A stretch of DNA of 64,000 bases. It comes from Desulfonatronum sp. SC1 (GTDB lineage: Bacteria > Desulfobacterota > Desulfovibrionia > Desulfovibrionales > Desulfonatronaceae). The notes below the pieces were generated by a model, which saw only the letters and a list, made by a program, of their open reading frames with translations, had not been told where the DNA came from and ran no database searches. Positions 25,694 through 33,381 of this stretch are shown here, piece by piece; positions within the stretch are counted from its first letter, which is position 1, and each line of letters starts with the position of its first letter. The stretch spans positions 1 through 64,000 of the forward strand of contig NZ_PZKN01000018.1 of assembly GCF_003046795.1 (NCBI RefSeq). The letters run 5' to 3'. Position numbers and translations under genes: made by a program.

Positions 25694-27025
25694 ATGCGAC
25701 ACATCGACATCCTGGTGAAGGGCGGGACCGTCCTGACCATGGACGAAGCGGACACGACAATCACGGACGGCGCCCTGGCCATTCACGGCCCGGATATCAT
25801 CGCCGTGGGGCGCAAGGAGGATCTGTCGCGCTCTTTCACGGCGGACACGGTCATCGACATGCCCCTTTCCATCATCATGCCGGGGCTGGTCAACGCCCAT
25901 ACCCACGCGGCCATGACCTGCTTCCGGGGCATCGCTGACGACATGGAGCTGATGGACTGGCTGAACAACTATATCTTTCCAGCCGAGGCCAACAACGTCG
26001 ACCCGGAACTGGTCTACTGGGGCAGCCTGCTGGCCTGCGCGGAAATGATCCGATCCGGAACCACGACCTTTTCGGACATGTATCTGTTTGAAGAGGAGAC
26101 CGCCAAAGCCGCGAAACAGGCCGGCATGCGCTGCGTGATCGGCGAAGTCTTGTTCGACTTTCCCTCGCCCAACGCCAAAACCTCCCAGGAAGGCTTGGCC
26201 TACACGGAAAAAATGCTTCGAAAATGGGCCGACGATCCGCTCGTAAACGTCATGGTCGAACCCCACTCCCTGTACACGTGCTCGCCTGATCTCTGGAAAT
26301 CGGCCACGGCCTTGGCCGATGCGTACCAGGCTCCCCTGGCGACCCACCTTCTGGAAAACGGGGCCGAGTCCAGACAGCTCCTGGAAAAACTGGGACAACG
26401 GCCTACAATGTTTCTCAAGAAGATCGGCGCGCTGAACGAGCGGTTTTTCGCGTTTCATTGCGTGACCATGGATGATGAAGACATGCGGATTTTTGCCGAT
26501 CATGGCTGCAAGGTGGTCCATAACCCTGAAAGCAACATGAAACTCGCTTCAGGAGTGGCCCCGGTCCCGGCCATGCTCGAGAAGGGCATTCCCGTGGGTC
26601 TGGGCACGGACGGCTGCGCCAGCAACAACAATCTGGACATGTTTCAGGAAATGGACACCGCGGCCAAGCTGCATAAATCGGCGTTGCTTGACCCCGTTGT
26701 CATGTCCGCGAAGACGGTGGTCCACATGGCAACCCGCGAGGGGGCCCGGGTTCTTGGCCTGGACCGGCAAATCGGCGTCCTCAAGACCGGCATGAAGGCG
26801 GATGTCTGCGTCATCGACATGAACAAGCCCCACCTGACCCCCCTGTACGATGAATATTCCCACCTGGCCTATGCCGTTTCGGGTTCGGACGTGGACACGG
26901 TGCTGATCAACGGGCGCATCGTGATGCGCAACCGCGGCCTGACAACCCTGGACGAGGATGCGATCATGGCCCGGGTCCGTAAAATTGCCTTGAAAATCCG
27001 GGCCGGTCTGCGGCCGAATTCCTGA
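25694..27025 (+). CDS. MTA/SAH-type deaminase of the amidohydrolase family (copy 1)
   Basis: A 443-residue metal-dependent amidohydrolase. Metal ligands are in NAHTHAAMT, HLLENG, FHCVTMDDEDM and GTDGCASNNNLDM, the pattern of 5-methylthioadenosine/S-adenosylhomocysteine (or 5-deoxyadenosine) deaminases. These convert the adenine ring to hypoxanthine in purine nucleoside by-products of SAM enzymes. ATG 25694 follows GAGGAACTCCCC; a start six codons upstream is possible. A paralogue follows after 24 bases. SAH made by the two methyltransferases in the island, or 5-deoxyadenosine from radical SAM enzymes, would be suitable substrates. Confidence 0.85.
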   Translation: MRHIDILVKGGTVLTMDEADTTITDGALAIHGPDIIAVGRKEDLSRSFTADTVIDMPLSIIMPGLVNAHTHAAMTCFRGIADDMELMDWLNNYIFPAEANNVDPELVYWGSLLACAEMIRSGTTTFSDMYLFEEETAKAAKQAGMRCVIGEVLFDFPSPNAKTSQEGLAYTEKMLRKWADDPLVNVMVEPHSLYTCSPDLWKSATALADAYQAPLATHLLENGAESRQLLEKLGQRPTMFLKKIGALNERFFAFHCVTMDDEDMRIFADHGCKVVHNPESNMKLASGVAPVPAMLEKGIPVGLGTDGCASNNNLDMFQEMDTAAKLHKSALLDPVVMSAKTVVHMATREGARVLGLDRQIGVLKTGMKADVCVIDMNKPHLTPLYDEYSHLAYAVSGSDVDTVLINGRIVMRNRGLTTLDEDAIMARVRKIALKIRAGLRPNS

Positions 27026-27049
27026 GCCGTCACGCTGCTGCCGACAACC

Positions 27050-28303
27050 ATGAGCATACTGATCAAAAACGCCTTGCACGAAGGCCGGGAAGTCGACGTC
27101 CTGATCCAGGGCGAACAGATCGTCGCGGTGGGTTCGGACCTGCCAAATCAGGCTGAGACAGTCATCGACGCCGCGGACAAGGCCATCGTTCCCGCGCTGA
27201 TCAATGCCCATACCCATGCGGGCATGACGTTGCTGCGCGGATATGCCGACGACATCGACCTGCATACGTGGCTGCATGAGCACATCTGGCCTCTGGAACG
27301 GAAGTTGACGAAGGAGGACGTCTACTGGGGCGTAAAACTGGCTTGCCTGGAAATGATTAAAACCGGGACCACGTTTTTTTGCGACATGTACTGGCATATG
27401 CCCGGCGCCGTCCGGGCCGTGGAGGACATGGGCCTGCGGGCCATGCTCTCCCTGCCATTCATCGACTTCAACGATTCGGGACAAGCATCCAAGTTCAAGC
27501 AACGGGCCCAGGATTTTTTCGACCAGAAACACGAAACCTCACACCGCATCCATTACGCCTTGGGGCCGCATGCCATCTATACCGTGTCCAGGGATTCATT
27601 GATATGGCTGGCCGAATTCGCCCGGGGCAAGAATCTGATCCTGCACATCCATTTGGCGGAAACCCAACGGGAAGTTGAGGACTGCGTGGCGGCCCACGGC
27701 ACGACGCCTGTTCGTTATCTGAAGGAAATCGGCTTTCTCGGCCCGAATGTCCTCGCGGCCCATGCCATCTGGCTGGACGACGAGGAAATGCGCATCCTGG
27801 CCGAACACGACGTCAAGGTCGCCCACTTGCCCGCTTCCAACATGAAGCTCTGCTCCGGGGCCTTTCCGTATCGCCGGCTGCACGGCCTGGGAATTTGCAT
27901 CGGCCTGGGCACGGACGGCTGCTCCTCCAACAACAATCTGGACATGTTCGAGGAAATGAAGTTCGCGGCCCTGAGCCGCAAAACCGTGACCGGAGACCCC
28001 ACGGTCATGCCCGCGCCGGAAGCCTGGGCCTGCGCCACGGTCAACGGGGCAAAAATTTTCGGCCTGAACGCCGGACGCATCGCCCCGGGCATGCTCGCGG
28101 ACTGTCTGCTGTTGGATCTGAACCACCCCCAACTCGTCCCGAACCACAACCTGATTTCCAACCTGGTCTACGCCGCCAACGGCGACTGCGTGGACACCAC
28201 CATCTGCGCCGGGAAGATCCTGATGCAGGGCCGCCAGGTGCCCGGAGAACGGGAGATCATCCAGGAAGTCAAAGCCCGTGTCCGTGCTTTGCTTCAGCGG
28301 TAG
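27050..28303 (+). CDS. MTA/SAH-type deaminase of the amidohydrolase family (copy 2)
   Basis: A 417-residue paralogue of the preceding gene with the same metal-binding blocks (NAHTHAGMT, HIHLAETQREVED, AHAIWLDDEEM, GTDGCSSNNNLDM). It retains the HLAET motif that copy 1 has altered to HLLENG, a difference in a ligand-contact region that suggests different substrates. The N-terminal composite domain is shorter than in copy 1. The two genes are probably co-transcribed. Reaction: hydrolytic deamination of MTA, SAH or a related adenosine to the inosine derivative, in the cytoplasm. Confidence 0.87.
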   Translation: MSILIKNALHEGREVDVLIQGEQIVAVGSDLPNQAETVIDAADKAIVPALINAHTHAGMTLLRGYADDIDLHTWLHEHIWPLERKLTKEDVYWGVKLACLEMIKTGTTFFCDMYWHMPGAVRAVEDMGLRAMLSLPFIDFNDSGQASKFKQRAQDFFDQKHETSHRIHYALGPHAIYTVSRDSLIWLAEFARGKNLILHIHLAETQREVEDCVAAHGTTPVRYLKEIGFLGPNVLAAHAIWLDDEEMRILAEHDVKVAHLPASNMKLCSGAFPYRRLHGLGICIGLGTDGCSSNNNLDMFEEMKFAALSRKTVTGDPTVMPAPEAWACATVNGAKIFGLNAGRIAPGMLADCLLLDLNHPQLVPNHNLISNLVYAANGDCVDTTICAGKILMQGRQVPGEREIIQEVKARVRALLQR

Positions 28304-28342
28304 CTTCGTCATGAGCAGGTTCCCGAGAGATTACGGCACCCA

Positions 28343-28459
28343 ATCGAAATCGCGATCGAAATCGAAATCGAGAAGCGACTGCCGATATCATGCCTTGAAG
28401 CACGTTTGTTGAAGACCGATTTCGATAGCGATAGCGGCGATTTCGATTTCGATCACGAT
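28343..28459. repeat. CGAT-rich imperfect inverted repeat before murJ
   Basis: The left arm reads ATCGAAATCGCGATCGAAAT and onward (about 28343-28373); the right arm (about 28418-28459) is built of CGATTTCGATAGCGAT-type hexamers. Inverse pairing is good but imperfect. It belongs to the same repeat class as 6318-6470 and 60649-60751. Confidence 0.7.
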
Positions 28460-28534
28460 GCATTGAAGAGTCGAGAAAAAGAACATCCCGCTGCCCTGCC
28501 CTCCTCCCCTGAAACCTGCCCCCGAGACCCTCCG

Positions 28535-30115
28535 GTGACCGAACAGAAGCCCCCCTCCTCTCCCGCCTCCTTCACGGGCCGCATCGCCCGCAACGCCTCC
28601 GTGGTCGCCGCGGGCACCGTGGCCAGCCGGATTCTCGGTTTTCTGCGGGACATGACCATTGCCTTCGCCCTGGGCGCGGGCATCTGGGCGGACGCTTTTT
28701 TCGTGGCCTTCCGCCTGCCCAATTTGCTGCGCAGGCTGTTTGCCGAGGGCTCCCTGACCATGGCCTTCATCCCGGTCTTTTCCCGGACCTGGCGGGAAAA
28801 AGGGAGCCAGGAGGCCTTTGTCCTGGCCAGGTCCGTGCTGGTCTGGCTGACGGCGATCCTGACGGTGATCTGCGTCGCGGCCATGATCTGGGCCGAACCG
28901 TTGACCCTGCTCATTGCCCCGGGCTTTGGCCGGGACCCGGAAATCCTGGCCGGGACCGTGACCCTGGTCCGGATCTGCTTTCCCTACATCCTGTTCATCT
29001 CCGCCGTAGCCCTGTGCATGGGCGTGCTCAACTCCCTGAACCACTTCTGGGCCCCGGCCGCGGCTCCGTGCATCCTGAACCTGGGCCTGATCCTTTCCGC
29101 CCTGCTGGCCATGGCCATGGGCTGGGACGTGGCCCTGGCCCTGGCCTGGGGTGTCTGCCTTTCCGGCCTGGGCCAGTGGATGCTTCAACAGCCCTATCTG
29201 CGCCGGTTCGGATTGTCCTGGCGCGGTCCGGTGGATCTGAAGCATCCCGGAGTCAAACGGATCGGCTCCCTGATGCTGCCCACGGTGTTCGGTGCGGCGG
29301 TCTACCAGATTAATATCCTCATCGGCACCCTGCTGGCCTCGCTGCTGGCCGCCGGGAGCATTTCCTATCTCTATTACGCGGACCGGCTGGTCCAGCTTCC
29401 CCTGGGCGTGTTCGGCGTGGCCCTGAGCACCGCGGCCCTTCCCAGCCTGTCACTGCTGGTCGCGGGGCAGGACATGGAAGGATTTCGGCGGACCCTGAAC
29501 ACCACCCTGAGCATGACCCTGTTCGTCTGCCTGCCCTCGGCCGCCGGTCTGGCCGGAATGAGCCTGCCGATCATCGATACGGTGTTCGGGCGCGGCGCGT
29601 TCGGGGATGACGCCGTGCGGGCCACGGCCTGGGCCCTGGTGGGCTACAGCGTCGGCCTGCCGGCCTTTGCCTGCGTCCGGCCATTGATCTCGGCATTTTA
29701 CGCCCTGGAGGACACCCGCTCCCCGGTCCTGGTGGCCGCGGTTTGTCTGCTGATCAACGTGGCGTTGAGTCTGGTGCTGATGCGTCCCCTGGCCCACGTC
29801 GGCCTGGCCCTGGCCGCGGCGCTCAGTTCCTGGGCAAACGTGCTCTTTCTCGGCGCAATCCTGCGCCGCCGGTTCGGCCCCTGGTTGACCATTGGCCCGC
29901 AACTGACGCGGATGACCTTGCTCAGCGCGGCCCTGGGCGGCGCGGCCCTGGCGGCTTCCGTGCTGGGCAAGCCTGCTCTGCTGCTGATCCCGGCATTGGC
30001 GGCCCTCTACGGCCTTACCGCCTTGAAGTGGAACATCGACGAAGCCCGGATGACCTGGGACCTGTGCCTCAAACTGCGGAGCAGGTATCAACGTCGCCCC
30101 GGCGAGCCGACCTGA
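28535..30115 (+). CDS. murJ: Lipid II flippase MurJ
   Basis: An inner-membrane protein of about 526 residues with roughly 14 membrane segments. The conserved MurJ/MviN opening (ASVVAAGTVASRILGFLRD, then ALGAGIWADAFFVAFRLPN) leads to the essential LRRLFAEGSLTMAFIPVF block. It flips the lipid-linked peptidoglycan precursor to the periplasm. The start is uncertain: the frame stays open leftward through the CGAT repeat, where it would code for an odd D/F/S-rich peptide. I place it at GTG 28535, close to the usual N-terminal length, though the ribosome-binding site there is weak. A TTG start further upstream cannot be excluded. Confidence 0.9.
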   Translation: MTEQKPPSSPASFTGRIARNASVVAAGTVASRILGFLRDMTIAFALGAGIWADAFFVAFRLPNLLRRLFAEGSLTMAFIPVFSRTWREKGSQEAFVLARSVLVWLTAILTVICVAAMIWAEPLTLLIAPGFGRDPEILAGTVTLVRICFPYILFISAVALCMGVLNSLNHFWAPAAAPCILNLGLILSALLAMAMGWDVALALAWGVCLSGLGQWMLQQPYLRRFGLSWRGPVDLKHPGVKRIGSLMLPTVFGAAVYQINILIGTLLASLLAAGSISYLYYADRLVQLPLGVFGVALSTAALPSLSLLVAGQDMEGFRRTLNTTLSMTLFVCLPSAAGLAGMSLPIIDTVFGRGAFGDDAVRATAWALVGYSVGLPAFACVRPLISAFYALEDTRSPVLVAAVCLLINVALSLVLMRPLAHVGLALAAALSSWANVLFLGAILRRRFGPWLTIGPQLTRMTLLSAALGGAALAASVLGKPALLLIPALAALYGLTALKWNIDEARMTWDLCLKLRSRYQRRPGEPT

Positions 30116-30343
30116 TCCCTCTCTCACGACGCGGACCGACTCTCCATTCTTGACGTTTTTCACGTCTCGGCTCGTTTTTTTTGCTGGCAAACAAACGAAT
30201 CGTCTGGTAATGCGGACACGGAAGCCCGGACATCGCCATGCAGCCATGAGAACACTGATCCTGGATAGCGAGTCTCGAGTCTGAAGCATCCCTCCGAGCA
30301 TTCATCCGCGTACCAGCAACCGAACCTGGTCCTACGGTGTACT

Positions 30344-31468
30344 ATGGCCCATTCTCCACGCGACACGCCCTTGGTTTTGATCATCGACGATGATCCCACG
30401 AATCGAGTGGTGCTCCAGCGGATACTGGCTTCTTCCGGATTCGCGACGATTCAGGCCGAAACCGGTAGTGAAGGCCGAAGCCATGCCCTGACGCACTGTC
30501 CGGATTTGATCCTGCTGGACATCATGATGCCCGGCGAAAGCGGTTTTGAAACCTTGCTCCGGCTCAAGGAAGAACCGGTCACCGCCGCCGTCCCGGTCAT
30601 TTTTCTCTCCGCCCTGGACGATCTCGGCTCCAAGGTCAAAGGATTTGAACTGGGCGCAGTGGACTATGTCACCAAACCTTTCGAGCCCCTGGAGATTCTG
30701 GCCCGGGTCCGGACCAACCTGAAGGTGGCGCGGGCCTATCGGAGCGTGATCGCCGAACAGGCCGAGAAGCTGCGCCAGATCGGCGAGGCCCAGCAGTCCA
30801 TGCTTACCAAGCCCGAAGAGCATCCTGAAGCTAATTTCGCCGTCTTCTACGAGCCCATCCTGGAAGCCGGAGGCGACTACTACGACGTGTTCCCGGTCAG
30901 CGGAGGATTCGGCTATGTCGTCGCGGACATCAGCGGGCACGACCTGAAGACCTCCTTCATCACTTCCGGGGTCAAAGCCCTGCTGCGCCAAAACGCCAGC
31001 CCCCTGTTCACCCCCGTGGAAACACTGACCACCATCAACAACGTCCTGCACGACGTCCTTCCGCCGGGAAGATTTCTCACGGCGGCCTATGCCGTGCTCA
31101 ACGGCAGGCGCGACCACCTCACGGTTCTCTCGGCCGGCCATCCACCTCCGATTTTCATGGGAAAAAATGGCGAAGTGGAAATCCTCCGCGCCGAGGGCGA
31201 TATACTCGGCCCGTTCCCGCACGTCTTCCTGAACCCCATTTCCCGTCCCGTAGCCGAGGGCGACAGAATTTTTCTCTATACCGACGGTCTATTGGATGTG
31301 AATGAGAGCGAAGGCCATGCGTTACACGACGATCTCCAACTGCTGATCCAAGTCTGCGAAGAGTGTCGATCCCTGCCGTTGGCGGCCTGCCCTGGCCATA
31401 TTCAGGCCCGGATATTGCAAATAGCCAAGGCCCGTGACGATGTCGTGCTGCTGGCCGTCGAGGTGTAA
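30344..31468 (+). CDS. Receiver-PP2C (SpoIIE/RsbU-type) phosphatase
   Basis: A 374-residue signalling protein. The receiver domain (about 9-125) has the acidic pair DDD (15-17), phospho-acceptor D59 in LILLDIMMPG and K111 in TKPFEP. After a short helical linker comes a SpoIIE-type PP2C phosphatase with metal-binding acids in GGDYYDVF (177-183), VADISGHD (193-200), YTDGLLD (312-318) and DDVVLL. Such enzymes remove the phosphate from STAS-domain antagonists. The next gene, two bases on, encodes a HATPase-STAS fusion, the obvious substrate. Phosphorylation of D59, possibly by the CheA downstream, would control the phosphatase. Confidence 0.92.
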   Translation: MAHSPRDTPLVLIIDDDPTNRVVLQRILASSGFATIQAETGSEGRSHALTHCPDLILLDIMMPGESGFETLLRLKEEPVTAAVPVIFLSALDDLGSKVKGFELGAVDYVTKPFEPLEILARVRTNLKVARAYRSVIAEQAEKLRQIGEAQQSMLTKPEEHPEANFAVFYEPILEAGGDYYDVFPVSGGFGYVVADISGHDLKTSFITSGVKALLRQNASPLFTPVETLTTINNVLHDVLPPGRFLTAAYAVLNGRRDHLTVLSAGHPPPIFMGKNGEVEILRAEGDILGPFPHVFLNPISRPVAEGDRIFLYTDGLLDVNESEGHALHDDLQLLIQVCEECRSLPLAACPGHIQARILQIAKARDDVVLLAVEV

Positions 31469-31470
31469 CC

Positions 31471-32208
31471 ATGCGAATTGCATCGCGGACAGGTGACAGT
31501 GTGAGGTTGGAACTGCCATCCAACCTCGCGGAGGTGGATCAGGTTTGTCACTTGGTTCAAGGTCTGCTGCAGGACAAGCTTTCCACCGAGGATCATTTCA
31601 TGATTCTCCTGTGTCTGCGCGAAGCCCTGACCAACGCCGTCATCCACGGCAACCGATCAGATCCGGAAAAAACCGTGACCTGCACGGTCGCCATACAGCC
31701 GGAACTCTTTGAAATCGTCATCCAGGATCAGGGCACGGGCTTTGCCTGGCAAAACCAAAAGTGGGAACTGCCCCCTCCAACCAGTGAATCCGGACGCGGC
31801 TTGGCGATCATGCGGAGTTACTTTGAAGAAATCGAATTCAACAAGAGCGGCAGCCAAATGACGCTGCGCAAGAGGCTGGAACCTCCAGGAGCAAGAGAGA
31901 TGTTGCAAATACACCAAGATGGATCAAAAATCGTGGCCAAGGCCACTGAAAACATGGTCGGCTCGAAAACCGACGAGCTACGGATGGAGTTTACAAAGCT
32001 GGTTCAAAACGACCGAATCGACCTGACCATTGACCTGAGCGCCGTGGACATGGTGGATTCCATGGGCATGGGACTGCTCGTGGCCACGCACAACTCCCTG
32101 AAGGCCAGACAGGGCAGCCTCTCGCTGATCAACGTCAAGCCGGATATTTACAACGTGCTGGTCGTCATGCGCCTGGACAAACACTTCACCATTCAAAAGA
32201 CCAAGTGA
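31471..32208 (+). CDS. HATPase (RsbW-type kinase) fused to a STAS domain
   Basis: A 245-residue protein. Residues 1-136 form a GHKL ATPase of the anti-sigma-factor kinase type: N box REALTNAVIHGN (50-61), G1 DQGTG (86-90), G2 GRGLAIM (108-114). Residues 145-245 are a STAS domain with VDMVDSMGMG. S197 occupies the position of the phosphorylated serine after Asp in SpoIIAA (D57-S58). A kinase and its antagonist substrate are normally separate proteins, so a single chain is unusual. It could phosphorylate itself and be reset by the phosphatase encoded just upstream. No sigma factor gene is adjacent, so the output is unknown. Confidence 0.88.
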   Translation: MRIASRTGDSVRLELPSNLAEVDQVCHLVQGLLQDKLSTEDHFMILLCLREALTNAVIHGNRSDPEKTVTCTVAIQPELFEIVIQDQGTGFAWQNQKWELPPPTSESGRGLAIMRSYFEEIEFNKSGSQMTLRKRLEPPGAREMLQIHQDGSKIVAKATENMVGSKTDELRMEFTKLVQNDRIDLTIDLSAVDMVDSMGMGLLVATHNSLKARQGSLSLINVKPDIYNVLVVMRLDKHFTIQKTK

Positions 32209-32277
32209 CCCCCCGGTCCGCATCCGCTCGCCGCAACGGCGACCGCCGCCCCTGACCCCAAACAGTGAGACCCGCAT

Positions 32278-33381
32278 ATGTCTGACGATTTGTTGGCCGC
32301 ATTTATCGAGGATTCCAAGGAACACCTGGAAAGCATCGAATCCGATATCATGGCTCTGGAAGACCTGGAAGGAGCCTATGATGAGGAATTGATCAACCGG
32401 ATTTTTCGAACGGCCCATTCCATCAAGGGCGCGGCCGGTTTTTTCGGCTTGAACGCCATCGGTTCCCTGGCCCACAAACTGGAAAACGCCCTGCATCTGA
32501 TGCGCGACCAGAAATTGCGCCCGGATCGGCCCACCTGCCAGATCCTGCTGGAAGGCTTCGATCAGCTCAACGCCATGGTCAACGACCCCGGAAGCAGCGA
32601 GTGTCTGGACATTTCCGACATGCTGTCCCGCGTTCAAGGGCTGCTCACTCCGGAGGTCAAGCTCGGCACGGAAACGGCCATGAGCCTGCCCTCGCCAAAA
32701 GGCCAATCCATTTTCGACGTGGACATGTTCACCCTGGACCAGGGGCTCAAGGGCGGCAAGTTCCTCTACCACATCGAATTCGACCTGATCCACGACATTC
32801 ACCGCAAGGACAAGACGCCCTACGACATCATCAAGACCCTCCAGGACTCCGGCTTGATCCTGGACTGCAAGGTGGACTTTGATGCCACGGGTACCCTGGA
32901 GGACGGCTTTGCCCAGCGTATCCCACTGAACGTCCTGTTCGCCTCGATCATCGATCCGGATGTGATCGGGATGTTGATCGACGTTCCGGCGGAACGGATC
33001 AGGGAACTGGAAAAATCCATGTTCCAGACTCAATCTCCGCAAGGCGAAAAAGCCGCCCCCCCGCAGGCATGCACCCTGGGCGACGATTCACCCTGGAAGA
33101 TGGAGGACTCTCAAGCCGTCCTGCTGTTTGGGGAGCGGTTCGAGCTGTCTCAAATTGATGAGTTTCGCCGCTGCTTTCTCGAAGCTCCGCCCAATAACGC
33201 AAATCTGCGTCTGGACATGAGCGATACCCGGCATGTGGATGCCGCAAGCCTGCAAGCCCTGGCCTCAGCCCTAAAAACCTGCGCCGGCCTGAATCGCGGC
33301 TTGTCGGTCGTCATCGCCCAAGAGCTTCGCGAGCAATTCCAAAAATTCGGCTTTGCCTGGATGCTGGAAAACGGATCATGA
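32278..33381 (+). CDS. Hpt-STAS fusion, CheA-like accessory protein
   Basis: A 367-residue protein. Residues 1-110 are an Hpt domain with phosphorylatable H47 in RTAHSIKGAAGFFG. A middle region (about 140-250) resembles the segment seen between Hpt and kinase in some CheA proteins (GGKFLYHIEFDLIHDIHRK). Residues 275-367 look like a STAS domain (LRLDMSDTRHVDAASLQALA), where the canonical serine after Asp is alanine, so it is probably not a phosphorylation target. The stop overlaps the cheA start in an ATGA. It may act as a phospho-relay or adaptor between the CheA kinase and the STAS-based switch upstream. Confidence 0.8.
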   Translation: MSDDLLAAFIEDSKEHLESIESDIMALEDLEGAYDEELINRIFRTAHSIKGAAGFFGLNAIGSLAHKLENALHLMRDQKLRPDRPTCQILLEGFDQLNAMVNDPGSSECLDISDMLSRVQGLLTPEVKLGTETAMSLPSPKGQSIFDVDMFTLDQGLKGGKFLYHIEFDLIHDIHRKDKTPYDIIKTLQDSGLILDCKVDFDATGTLEDGFAQRIPLNVLFASIIDPDVIGMLIDVPAERIRELEKSMFQTQSPQGEKAAPPQACTLGDDSPWKMEDSQAVLLFGERFELSQIDEFRRCFLEAPPNNANLRLDMSDTRHVDAASLQALASALKTCAGLNRGLSVVIAQELREQFQKFGFAWMLENGS

